DNA of 64,000 bases from Zerene cesonia (lineage: Eukaryota; Arthropoda; Insecta; Lepidoptera; Pieridae), in the NCBI RefSeq assembly GCF_012273895.1, contig NW_024045133.1, positions 1,860,001 through 1,924,000 on the forward strand, in the 5' to 3' direction. A program made the translations under genes and the position numbers. Within the stretch, counting starts at the first letter, position 1; each line of letters begins with the position of its first letter. The notes under the pieces are model-generated. The model searched no databases. It saw nothing but the letters and a program-made list of their open reading frames with translations, and had not been told where the DNA came from. Shown here in pieces: positions 42,986 through 54,900 of this stretch.

Positions 42986-43004
42986 CAAATAAACAAAGAA
43001 ATAA

Positions 43005-43205
43005 GATATTAAAGGCTTTTAAACGGATTTTAAACGCGATTTATTAATTATATTATTAACGCGACGTTTCGTACACTTTACAGCGAGCGTGGTCGGTGAC
43101 GTCGGGTTAATAATATAAGGAATAAATCGCGTTTAAAATCCGTTTAAAAGTCTTTAATTTCTAGATGTAATATAATACTCGCGTAAAATCGAACACAAGA
43201 AATAC
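43005..43205. repeat. Foldback MITE, family F, complete
   Basis: Left arm 43005-43069 (TTTTAAACGGATTTTAAACG, TTATTAATTATATTATTAAC) and right arm 43103-43166 are reverse complements around a 33-bp centre with CTTTACAGCGAGCGTGGTCG. One side carries the extra ACTCGCGTAAAATCGAACAC. Nine copies in the window, including deleted ones. No transposase. Confidence 0.7.
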
Positions 43206-43305
43206 TAAGAAAGAAATTAAGCAAGGAACGACGAGAGGAATAAAGGTAACGACTGGCCCAATTTTATTAACAAAGAATTGTTGTCTATGCAATAAATAAA
43301 CCTTT

Positions 43306-43493
43306 GACCGCCTCCTTGGTACAGTGGTTAACGCGTGAGCGTAGAACCCGGTGGGGACGCACAAAAAAAAAATATGTCTCGGTCTGGCAGGACACAGAAG
43401 GTTGATCACTTACTTATCCATAAAGAAAATCGATCAGCGAAACAGATGTACATCATATGCCCCATACCCCACTAGGGGATACGGGACTTCACA
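43306..43493 (+). mobile_element. tRNA-derived SINE (S family), B-box deleted
   Basis: GACCGCCTCCTTGGTACAGT, GGTTAACGCGTGAGCG, then a deletion that removes most of the B box (AGAACCCGGTGGGGACGC). Confidence 0.7.
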
Positions 43494-43777
43494 CACAACA
43501 AATAAACACCCATACCACGTTATATTCGATTGAGAAAGAGAAAAACGCCCGCGTCACCTAACGTCGACAAACACGTTTCTATATAGAGTGCTACATGGTA
43601 GTCAAACTACCCGCAAATCAAGTCATTAAGTCGCCTCGGAACGCATTGTTCCTAGTTAATTGACGCGTTCGCGGCCGCTTCGTTAGATCGAGCTGCTCGT
43701 GATTGACTTGGCGACTTTCTATTGGTGGTACAGTCGTGTAGAGAATGCGTGATGGCACATGTTGTTTGTATGGGAGA

Positions 43778-43958
43778 CTAGCTGCGCCCCGTGGTTTCAC
43801 CTGCGTGAGTCCGTATCCCGTAGGAATATCGGGATAAAAAGTTGCCTATGTGTTATACCAGTTGTCCAGCTGTCTACGTACCAAATGTCATTGTAATCGG
43901 TTCAGTAGTTTTTGTGTGCAACAAACGTACACACATCCTTAAAAACTAATAAGTAGGA
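43778..43958 (-). repeat. Helitron-like element, family A
   Basis: CTAG at 43778; lost the ACTTTCGCATTTATAATATT stretch near the outer end. 43494-43777 has no recognised feature. Confidence 0.7.
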
Positions 43959-44233
43959 TTTGAATGCATTTAAACTGAATATTAATCCCATTAATCCAAT
44001 AAAATAATACATAACAAACAAGCATCCATATATTCTTACAAAATTTTTGCGTTTTATGTTACTCTTTCATGCGAAAACCCACCAAGTGGTTTATTATTTA
44101 TATTGATTAAACTTTTTTGTTGTATAGCTGTTATTCCTAGGCAACATGTGAGCTATTACTCAACTAAGAGAAATGGATTTGATTTGTGATCAACTCAAAT
44201 CTTAATTCATTAAAATCTAGGTACAACTAGTAA

Positions 44234-44431
44234 TCTTACTAATATTATAAATGCGAGAGTTTGTAAGGATGTGTATGTTTGTTACTCTTTCACGCAAAAA
44301 CTACTGAACCGATTGCAATTTAATTTGGTACGTAGACAGCTGGACAACTGGAATAACACATGGGCAACTTTTTATGCCGACATTCCTACGGGATACGGAC
44401 TTACGCGGGTAAAACCGCGAGGCGCAGCTAG
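44234..44431 (+). repeat. Helitron-like element, family A, full length
   Basis: TCTTACTAATATTATAAATG to GAGGCGCAGCTAG. Confidence 0.75.
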
Positions 44432-44727
44432 TTAATTAATAAAGCAATAATGAGATTGTTTCCTCGACTGTACTTTGTTGATAACTGCCTAGCACTTGCA
44501 CCCGAGAAATACCTAAGCTAGGTTACAAACTAGATAGTGGTTAAGTTTTCTTCATAATGATAGCCTTGTCTAGGAAATTTAAATTAAATGATATGTCCTG
44601 ATTGGTTGTATGTTTTATCTGTGTCGAGTCGTTAAGAAAATCTATTTAAATTGATACTTAGGGCGTATTGAAGGCTTTGACAAGGATTACATACGCACAA
44701 GTATATAATGAATCTTATATAATAAGA

Positions 44728-44918
44728 CTAACTTTTGCCCGCGGTTTCGCACGCGTTAAATTCGGGGTAGTTTTAAGATGTTATTGTACATATAAAACTG
44801 TCTCTTGAATCAATCTATCTATTAGAAAAGTCCATCAAAATCCGTTGTGTAGTTTTAGAGATCTAAACATACATTTATACAGACGCGGGAAGCGACTTTG
44901 CTTTGTACTATGTAGTGA
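44728..44918 (-). repeat. Helitron-like element, family C, full length
   Basis: CTAACTTTTGCCCGCGGTTTC to ACTATGTAGTGA; CTAG mutated to CTAA. Confidence 0.65.
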
Positions 44919-45290
44919 TGATTGTTTTTCTTAGCGCCATTGTATTATGCATATTAAGAAAATACACGACCATGTTAAAGATTAATTTTAATAAGTAGCT
45001 GTACCATTATGTTGCTAGTCAAGTGTTATACAATGATTATCAAAACAAACATAAAGTTGTTTAAGAGTTAGAGTGAAGTCTATGTTGAGTCATAATACTA
45101 GCAAATATTGTTGTGTATTCGTGTTGTTATTAACTGAATGTTTTTAGTCTCTCATGAAAATTAAAGTTGTAGTGACAAATCGTTGTTAGTGTCTATTTAT
45201 TGTAAAATTTATTCACAACTTGTCTATTGTGGTTACTTACTATTCACGTATTTCTTATCATTTATTTGATCCTTTCTTTTTTCTTTACAG
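44919..45290 (+). other. Sequence upstream of first visible phospholipase exon
   Basis: AT-rich intron or 5' flank ending in the pyrimidine tract CCTTTCTTTTTTCTTTACAG. No upstream exon is recognised. An open frame runs on through the tract, but nothing in it looks coding. Confidence 0.5.
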
Positions 45291-45914
45291 ATAAACAATG
45301 CGGGCCCCAAACAGCTACCTTGGCGAACACCACCCAAAATATATCAAACTTCCCATCTGGCGACGCTAATTCGAACCCGCTTCCACACAACCTTTTCACG
45401 AACGTCAATTCGAACACGTCACATGTAAAAAAAGATTCGCATAACAATGAAATTAAAGAAACAACAACAACGTCCACTCAATCGAAGGCGTCCGCGAAGG
45501 CGGACGATGATTTCGATGTGAACGAGTACTTTGCGCGTTTGCAAGGTTCACGATACGTAAGCGCACCGTTGAGCAGTATTATGAAGGAGGATCAGAACGC
45601 AAACTTACAGGCGGTCGAGGAACATCTGGAAGAGATAAATTTGAACGAGCCCGAGAAAGTGACTGAGGACGTGCAACACAGTCTCACGGCGGATATTGCG
45701 CAGAATTTCTCGCAGCTACCTACGGTGTTGCCTCAAGTAGCGAGCGCGGTGTTCAGCTCCTTTTCGAATATGCTAAGCATGAAGAGCAGAGATGCACCGG
45801 ACGTGGGTCATGTGTATAGAGGGGAGGATAGCGTGCCGCCGGGGCTGCCGCTGGGGGTGCCGGATGCGCCGAAGAGTGTGGCGCCGCCGCCGCTAAAGGA
45901 ACCGCCGGCTGTTG
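45291..45914 (+). CDS. PAPLA1: PAPLA1-like, first visible exon
   Basis: Acceptor TTCTTTACAG, donor GTTG/GTAAGT, 624 nt. It enters with two bases (AT) completing a codon, so a coding exon ending in phase 1 lies upstream; the first in-frame ATG is only at 45580. The product is Asn/Ser/Thr-rich, then DDDFDVNEYFARLQGSRYVS, an acidic helix (AVEEHLEEINLNEPEKV), an amphipathic stretch (FSQLPTVLPQVASAVFSSF) and a Pro-rich end with a triple proline (VAPPPLKEPP). PPP motifs are known to bind the Sec23 gelsolin domain, which fits the family. Confidence 0.85.
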
Positions 45915-48900
45915 GTAAGTTCAACTATACTTATACATGTAACAGTAATTTATCTAAGTGGTTTGATATAGCATCATCATCATCAGCCCATACATGTTCC
46001 CACAGCTGGGACACAGGCCTCCTATGAGGGTCCAGACTATAAGCCACCACGCTGGCCAATTGCGGGTTGGCAGATGTCACATGTCGTCGAACTTTTGATT
46101 CGTGGACATGCCGGTTTCCTCACGATGTTTTCCTTCAGCGTTTTAAGCCGTTTTTTTAATCTTTATTTAAGAACCTTTGTCAGGAACTGATTATGTCGCT
46201 CCGTATGTCCACAAAACTATATTAATTTATATACATATTAGCTAGCCTATATAGCGCCATAAAAAGTGAATCCCGTGTCCCCTAGTGGGGTATGGGGCAG
46301 ATGATATACATCTGTTTCACTGATCGATTTTTTTTATGGACAAGTAGGTGATCAGCCTTCTGTGTCCTGCCAGACCGAGACATTTTTTTTTTGTGTGTCC
46401 CCACCGGGAATCGAACCCAAGACCCCTCCGCTCTAAGCTCACGCGTTAACCACTGTACCAAGGAGGCGGTCAATATAGCGCCATAGCCACTTATAATTCC
46501 GTCGCCGTCTGACATCGGAAAATAAGATTATTTATTAAAGCACTTTGTAATAATGTGGCTTTCTTGATAGGGATTTAATTTTGGGTTTGTTGATAACATA
46601 TTATTCCAATGACTACTATTTTGTGTCTTCATTAAAATAAAATTAATTTGTATGAATAAAGATAACCATTATTCCAGTTTCTTTCACTTCAAGGTTATAA
46701 ATAAACACTGGAAAATTCGAAACTAAAAAGTTTTAACCTGCTTCTGCTAATCACGCGTTCGAGTTAAGTGGATTGGACAATTAACGATATTTAGTTAATT
46801 ACTTGGGTACTCGTCCCTTTTAACATAATGCATACGTTTAAATGGGTCCTAGGTGCTGCGGTTGTGTAACGCTTTAACCGGACGGTCTGTAGTTGAATCC
46901 TACTTCTCTTCTTATATATAAAATTCTCGTGTCACAATGTTAGTCTCTATACTCCTCCGAAACGGCTTGACCGATTCCTCTGAAATTTGGTAAGCATATT
47001 GGGTAGGACTGAGAATCGGCTAACATCTATTTTTCACACCCCTAAATGATAAGAGTAAGGCAGAACAGCGTTTGCCGGGTGCAGCTAGTAATATTATAAA
47101 TGCGAAAGTTTGTAAGGATGGGTATGTGTGTGTTTGTTGCTCTTTTACGCAAAAACTACTGAACCGATTGCAATTAAATTTGGTACGTAGACAGCTGGAC
47201 AACTGGAATAACACATAGGCAACTTTTTATCCCGATATTCCTACGGGATACGGGCTTACGCGGGGCGCAGCTAATTATTAAATATTTGCAAAATTTGGCG
47301 ACACACAAAAATGCCGCGGCACAGTGTTTGAGAATTAAGGCTTTCAATATAAATGGCAAGCAAGTACAAGAATGCGAGGTTATAGATATTTATTTTTCAG
47401 AGTTCCGTATCCACGGGGTAAAACGGGACCCTATAATTAAGAATTTGCTGTACGTTTGTCCGTCTGTTTATCTATAACAGTCACTGTCACTAGGCTGTGT
47501 TGCATGTGACCGTGATAGTTAAGAAAGTTGATATTTTCCGAGACGATGTATCTCTGATGACGCTGTAACAACAAATAATAAAAAATGGAGGTTAAGCAAC
47601 GCTTGGCACGGTCAAGAATTGGATGGGGTGGTCACTTATCGTTTTTTTTTTTATTTTTTCTTTACACATGCTAAGCTAAAGATTATTTCTACGAAACCCG
47701 TAATGTGGTCCGACGTCTAATTATAGAGCGGTACTCGTCGCACCTACTTTGGGAGTGCGCTCAAAAAAAAATCGCATCGGCAATGACCTCCCGCGACCCC
47801 CGCGTGGATTTCGCGAGCGTACAATTGAGACGGTCGGCGTACAGCAGGTGGCCGTGTGACTCAGTGACAGTGTTGAGGCAATGCTGAAGCCGTTTCGTGC
47901 CGTGTTATGCGCTGGTTAGATGTTGGTCGGCTCCGCCCGCGTGGTTTTTTTTTTATTTTTTTTTTATTTTTATTTTTTTTTATTTATTTTTATGTCATAG
48001 TTAGGTTTATCGGGAATGGCATGTTACAGTGACTTAACGTAGCCTGTATCAGTCCCTAATCTGTCGTATATTTTTATTATTCAATTTATATAATAGAATG
48101 TTTACCTTCGATTGTAATTGACACTGATATTCATTTTTCTAAATCGAGCTCGTTCAAGAAGCAAATTTTTAATGCCATAAGCCAATTATATTAAATTTGA
48201 ATATTTGTAGTTTGTTGCTCTTTCACGCAAAAACTACTGAACCGATTGCAATGTAATTTGGTACGAAGACAGCTGGACAAGTGGAATAACATATAAGCAA
48301 CTTTTATCCCGATATTCCTACGGGGTGCGGACTTACGCCGGTGGAACCGCGGTGCACAGCTACAGTATTATTATATGGATTGATGCAATGACGACATAGC
48401 TTCGAACTAATAATATAATTACAAAAACGCTATGTAATTTTGATAATCTCTTTTATTCAGACTACGGTCTACTACGGACAACTAATACGGTTATTATATA
48501 AAAGTGAAGTCCCGTGTCCCCTACTGGGGTATGGGGCAGATGATGTTCATCTGTTTCACTGATCGATTTTCTTTACGGACAAGTAGGTGATCAGCCTTCT
48601 GTGTCCTGTCAGACCGAGACATTTTTTTTTTGTTTGTGCGTCCCCACCGGGAATTGAACCCAGGACCCCTCGGTTCTACGCTCACGCGTTAACCACTGTG
48701 CCAAGGAGGCGGTCAACGGTTATTATATATGAACATTAAATTGTCGCGTCGATTGGAAATAAACTACGTGAACGGACGGAAATCGTGAACGATTTGTGTC
48801 CGTTGTTAATGGCGACACGGTGAATTGTGACTGTGGATTATGTCATTGTTATGAGTAGATGCGCGATGTTTCGATTTACGGCGATATAGCCTAGACGGTG

Positions 48901-51900
48901 GAAGATAGAGAGGATAAATTAAAAATTGGCTTAATTTAGCGTGGTGATATATGAAGCAAAATAATGAAAAAACTAATCGATCTGTTAAGTATATATGTAC
49001 AAACATATATACCTATATTTACAAAAATATTTATAGATTTATTTTTCATATATTTGTATGCGCAACCTGCGCTGTAGTATCATTAGTTTAGGGGCATTGA
49101 TTGAACCCATTTTAGTAAATTATATTATATCACTTTTTTTTTTTTTATGTCATAGTCGGCAATGGAGCTGGTGGGTCGCCTGATGGTAAGCACTACCACC
49201 GCCCGTGAACATTTGGAGAGGCGTGAGGTCGATTGCAGACCTTACGCCTCTTCAAATGGATTGCCGACTTCAAATGGGAAATAGATTAGGAAAGGATTGA
49301 CGAGAGGAATAAAGGAAAGGACAGGAAAGGGTAGGGAAATGGATATGGGCCTCCGGCTCCCCCACTCACCGAACGAAACACAGCAGTATGCTATTTCACG
49401 CCGGTCTTCTGTGGGGGTGTGGTACTTCCCCGGTGCGAGCTGGCCCAATTCGTGCCGAAGCGTACTCGACTACCACATAGAAACTACCTATGCTAATATT
49501 ATAAAGCTGAAGAGAGAGAGAGAGTTTGTTTGTTTGTTTGAACGCAATAATCTCAGGAGCTACTGGTCCGATTTGAAAAATTATTTCAGTGTTGGATATC
49601 CCATTTATTGAGGAAGGCTATAGGCTATATATGTACCACGGGCGAAGCCGGGGCAGACCGCCAGTATAGTATAAAGCAATGTCGCTTCCCGCGTGTGTCC
49701 CTATATATATGTATGTATGCTTAGATCTTTAAAACTACACAACATAATTTGATGATTTTTTTAAATAGATAAAATGATTCAAAGGTTTTTCTCCGAATTT
49801 AACGTGTGTAAAGCCGCTAATAAGCTAGTGTAATGTAAGTCGTACATCCATAAATCGAATTAAGCTTTCATACACAGCTAATTAATCGAGTATGACATTA
49901 TTAATTGGATGTTTTCTCGGTTTCAGGTACAGGAAATTATCGCATCACAACTAAGAAGAAAGTCTACGCTCAAATACCGGGTTTGACTGGCGAAGCACAG
50001 ATAATACAGTACAACCCAACTCAACAAACGGCATACACAACCCCACAGAACATATACAGCCCACAGACTGAACAGGGAATTCAGTTAGGGTATACCACAG
50101 ATGCACAAAACACACCCCACAGTGCCGCTCAAGCAGTCAACCAGTCGCCATACTTCGTTCCCGAAACATTAACATCGAGTGATAATAATATTGACATTCA
50201 CAAACAAGACACTAACGCTGAGAAGAAGGAATCAGTTTATAATTTCTTTTCACCTGTATCCGATACAAAATCAAGCCAAGAATTACAGTTTGAGACTGTA
50301 CAACCTAAAACGGAGGGCGTTGTTCCTCAAACGATACAAAGCACAGCGAATGCGAATCAGAATTTCGAGCCGGATGCGTCGATGACATTTAAACCGATAC
50401 AATCAACAACAGCTCAAATTATCCCACCACCGCCGATGTTTTCAAATGTACCGCGTGGTGATGGCCAAGCGTCGGTAGAAAGGACAATACTGCCGCCGTC
50501 GGTTGCGAGACGGATATCAGCGAAACAACCGACAACGAACCCTCAAACACCGCCGATGAACGTACAGGGGAATATTTTTGTGCCTACATTTGATACGTCC
50601 CAAGAATACAACTCGAATGTACAACCCGAGACTCAACTATCGCAAGGAAATGTGTCTACACTGAATTTTAACAGTTCTAATGATGCAAAGTTACCACCAA
50701 GTAGTTTATTCCAAACACATAAAACCATTAGTGGAACGGAGTCTGTGCCGCCGCTGAGCTCTTCGTTAGATATGCACATGGAGTCAAAAACTTACATCGC
50801 ACCTCCCCAACAGGGGACCTTCATGCAAACGAACGTATCGCAAAAGAATTGGCCAGGAACGTTAAACATTCAACAAGCTCCTAATTTAGCTTATCCTCAA
50901 TCAACTTTATCGGAAGCAACTGTACCCTCTGAACCGAAATCTGAATCAGGACGCATTGTACCACAAGTCTCTCATTCAATTGCAACATTTTCATCAAATA
51001 GTACACCTTCATATCCTCCGTCAATACAACCACAAAAAGCTGAAACACAAGAACATGCATCTTCGTTAATACCGCAATCTCTTGCAGTCGCAAACCCGTC
51101 TCTATCAGTATTAAATGAACCACCACCGCTTTTCTATGATCCTACAAAGATGTCGCAACAAAAACCAGAATTAGAAAAGACGCTTCCACCAACTGCACCT
51201 TCAAATGTAAATCAGTATTTTAATCAAAATCCCACATCGTCAGAACCGCCAAAAACTGTGATCGAACCTCCTAAAATGACTGGAAATCTCAATCTTAGAA
51301 TGACGAAGAAAAGACCTCAGTACTATTCAGGTCCTATCGAAGGCATCGGCAGTATAAGTAATAATATTAAACCTACATTGAATCCCGTTCAGTCTAATTC
51401 TTTTCAAGGTGCACTGTTCACTCCGAGTCAAGAAATAACTCAGGACGTAGCGGATACACAACGCAATATACCTAACAATCCCAGTGTCGATGCATCAACT
51501 CTATATGATAGCGCTAATGTTGCATCACCATATAGCCATCCATCAATACAACCATTACAACCTTTTCAAACAAATTATAACACAGTTTTTGACTTAAGCC
51601 GACCAACGACTGAAATATATGAACAATCTCCGCCAAAGCTAGACCCGGAGCCAGCTAAAGGATTCGGTTTACTTGGATCTTTAAAATCTAAGCTCGGCTC
51701 TATTGACATCAATAAGATTCAAAACACTGTAACAACATTCTTCGATCCGGCTTATAATGAAAGTAAAGGAGAAACCATTTACAAGCAAGAAACCGCTTAC
51801 GCTCCGCAAACGTATGGCAATGACTATTCAAAAGACAGCACCACATTCGATATTTTCGTTGGAGATTACAATAGAATGCAACCAAGTAATTATCCGGCCA

Positions 51901-54900
51901 ATTATTATAGTTCGGAATTTCAAAATGCCAATTTTAACGTACAAGAATCAATGAACGAACATAAGGATGTAAAACAATCTGTAATGGATATTGCCTGGCG
52001 TGATACATCTTCTGCTTATATAGAACAAAGTGATGTTCATCACCCGAGTTACAGCCAAGCTAATTTAAACACAGTAGGAAGCACAATCGGATCCGGTATT
52101 TCCTCCCTGAAGACTACAACCGAAACACATACTACGTTTAAAAATGATTTCAATAACTATGCAACTTTAGATTATTCTAATGTCACCACAACAAACTCAC
52201 AAGCCACGGCACCTTATATGGCTGAAAATTTGGTAAAAAAGAATAGCGTACCTATGTTATCATCGGTGCCTAATATAAACAACCCACTGAGTCTGTTTAG
52301 TGCACCATTTGTCACTACCGAACCCACACCTTTGGATGACAAGATAGTTGAAAGTGTGACCAATTTGGTGTTAAATTCTACTCCACAACCGTCCGATGAT
52401 ATTCAAACAGGTTATCCGGAAACTATAGAAAACCCGATAAGTGAATTGCTTACTAATCCACCAATTGAAAATACATTCAAACTGTTCGATTCGCATCCAT
52501 TGCTTCCATCTGATGAAAATGTTGTTTCTGAAAAAACTTTTATAATCAAAGACGAAATTGATCCAGACTATGATATAACAACGCAAAATTTATATGACAG
52601 TTTTGAAGATAGTCCCATACATGATGTAAAGACGTCAACAGTTGAGAATAATTTTAATATACTGCACAGTGATGTATCAAAAGACACGAAGGGTAATGAT
52701 ACATTATTTAAATATTTTGAAAAACCAACATCAGGATCATCGGCACATTTATTTGAATTTTCGAGTCTGACTACGAATATGCCTCCAAATGTTCAGACAT
52801 TTGATGAACTAAGCGCTGTTAAAAATAAACTTGAAAGTTTAGCTTTACACGAATCTCAGAACATATTGAGTGAACCTGCTCAAGAATATGCTAATGTAGA
52901 CGAAGACGTCTCTGAATTAAACATTTGTGTAACATGTAGAGAAGTCGCTAAGCCCGATGATAGAGAAGAAGTGGAAGATCTGACGACGCAGTTAATTGAA
53001 AACATAACAGCACCAATTCAACTATTGAATCCCGTTGGTGCTGTTCTGCCTGAAAGTGAGCACGGACAAGAGGTTGGACAAACATCAACAATCGATCCGC
53101 TCAGTGATATAGCTCATATCACTGAAGAAGTAATAGATGAAATACCCATACATACAGTTGCAGAGCTTCTAAATGATGTTAATATTGATGGTACTATTCC
53201 AAACTATGGGTGGAATACAGCCGATATAAATGATATACTTAATACCAATGCTCTAGTTGAACACGATTACAATCTTCATCCTGATCCAAACGCCATAGGA
53301 TTTCTCCAAAATAAACCATTATTTTTTGAGAACATACCTAACAATGCGAGTGATGAAATTAAAGCTGAATTCAAACACTCCCACGAAGAACCGGCAGTTA
53401 TTCCTAGACCAATTAACATACCTGCTGCACCTGAAGAAGATAATAAATCAGACGAGAGCGGCTTAGACGTTCTATCCATTGAGCAAGATGCCAAAAAAGA
53501 CTTTCCAATTTACGACGATTTCGTTATCGAGCCCTCTGAAACTGACGATGACAAAATTGAATGTATGGAACGTGAAAAGAGTACGGAAGAGTTCGTTTCA
53601 GAAGTAGATACATTCACTAATAGAGTTGAGAGATTCAAGCAAATGGAAACTGTAGAGACTGATGATGTGTTCGAAGCGCAAGCGGTAATCACTACGCCTC
53701 CAGCTATCCCTTCTACCACCAGTCCAGCTATAACTATTGCGTCATACTTCGATACTGGCAATTACGCTGTCGAAAATCACTATAGAAATTCTCTTACATC
53801 ACCCACAGGGTTACAGTCTTACGCATCTCTGCCCACAACAATGCGAATACCGCCAGGCTTCGAAAAGGAATATCAAAGACGACTCAGCGGCATTTCAAAG
53901 GACGTACTGCCTGATACGTTTCATGAACAGCAGAAACAAGTCCCTGATACTACAACTCAAACAAGAGTATCGCCAACTGTAACCTTCACACAACCGCCGG
54001 TCACGCATTCGAATGTAACACACATATGCAGCGCTACAATGAAACCAACTCTAGCTATAGAAACGATCCTAACTAAACCAATTGAAGAACCGATTCTAGC
54101 TGATGTCGAACGACTACCCGCGTTCTCCAGCCTCACCGGCCAAACTGTAGAAGTTAAAGAGGAAAACGTTTCGAAAATAACTAATACACCAAAAGCAGAA
54201 GATCAATCTTTGCCGGACCCTATGAATTTCTTCGCCTCGGACGCTAGCGCATCAAACAAAGATGACGATTATAATAACTACAGTAGACTGTCCAGTTATT
54301 TCGCATCACCGCCAAAATCGGACACCGCGAAGTCTTTTTTTGAATTAAGTCAGTCTCAAAACCATTATAGGCATTCCGCCGTGGAAAATAGCGTTCGCAA
54401 TTTCTTCAATCCCAAAACAAACGACACGCACAACGATTCACACGAAACACAAAACAGATATAGAACAAACATGGATTTAATACGCGATCTGGCCAATTAC
54501 AAGGATCCATCGCCTAAGGACGATGTAGTTAGGACGGTTAATTATTTCACTGTAGAATTCGATATAAACAAATCAAACGATACGATAGGCGAACCCAGCG
54601 CGGCCGTTAAAATCACAGACAAAGACGTTAATAGAATACAAGGGGATAGTAACTCACGTAACGACGATCAAAATGAGATAGTGAGAAAATGTAAAAATTG
54701 CTGTAACCCGAGCGCGGGGCGTTTAGTAGATTTAAATTTGGATTGCGTTGATTGTAAATTTAGGAAGTGCATGGATATAAGCGAGGGTAGAAAGGAAGAA
54801 GTTAATATGGATGATGTGAAAAGTGACAGGCTGAACCAGAGGTTGACGGTTAATTTTATGGAACAGCATTTGCGAGAGGAGTCGGATGACGGTGTTGCTA

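Noticed and set aside
45227..45290. Start of the phospholipase N-terminus as an open frame from 45227 (hydrophobic, signal-like)
   Set aside because: The hydrophobic part is the translated pyrimidine tract before the acceptor at 45290, and the frame begins with TTG, not ATG.
50881..53761. Several antisense frames of 70-85 codons inside the giant exon
   Set aside because: They mirror the low-complexity coding sequence; no start context or family resemblance.
54744..54780. Nuclear receptor DNA-binding domain (CVDCKFRKC)
   Set aside because: Only a nine-residue resemblance; the P-box zinc module and the rest of the domain are absent and the frame is a phospholipase exon.
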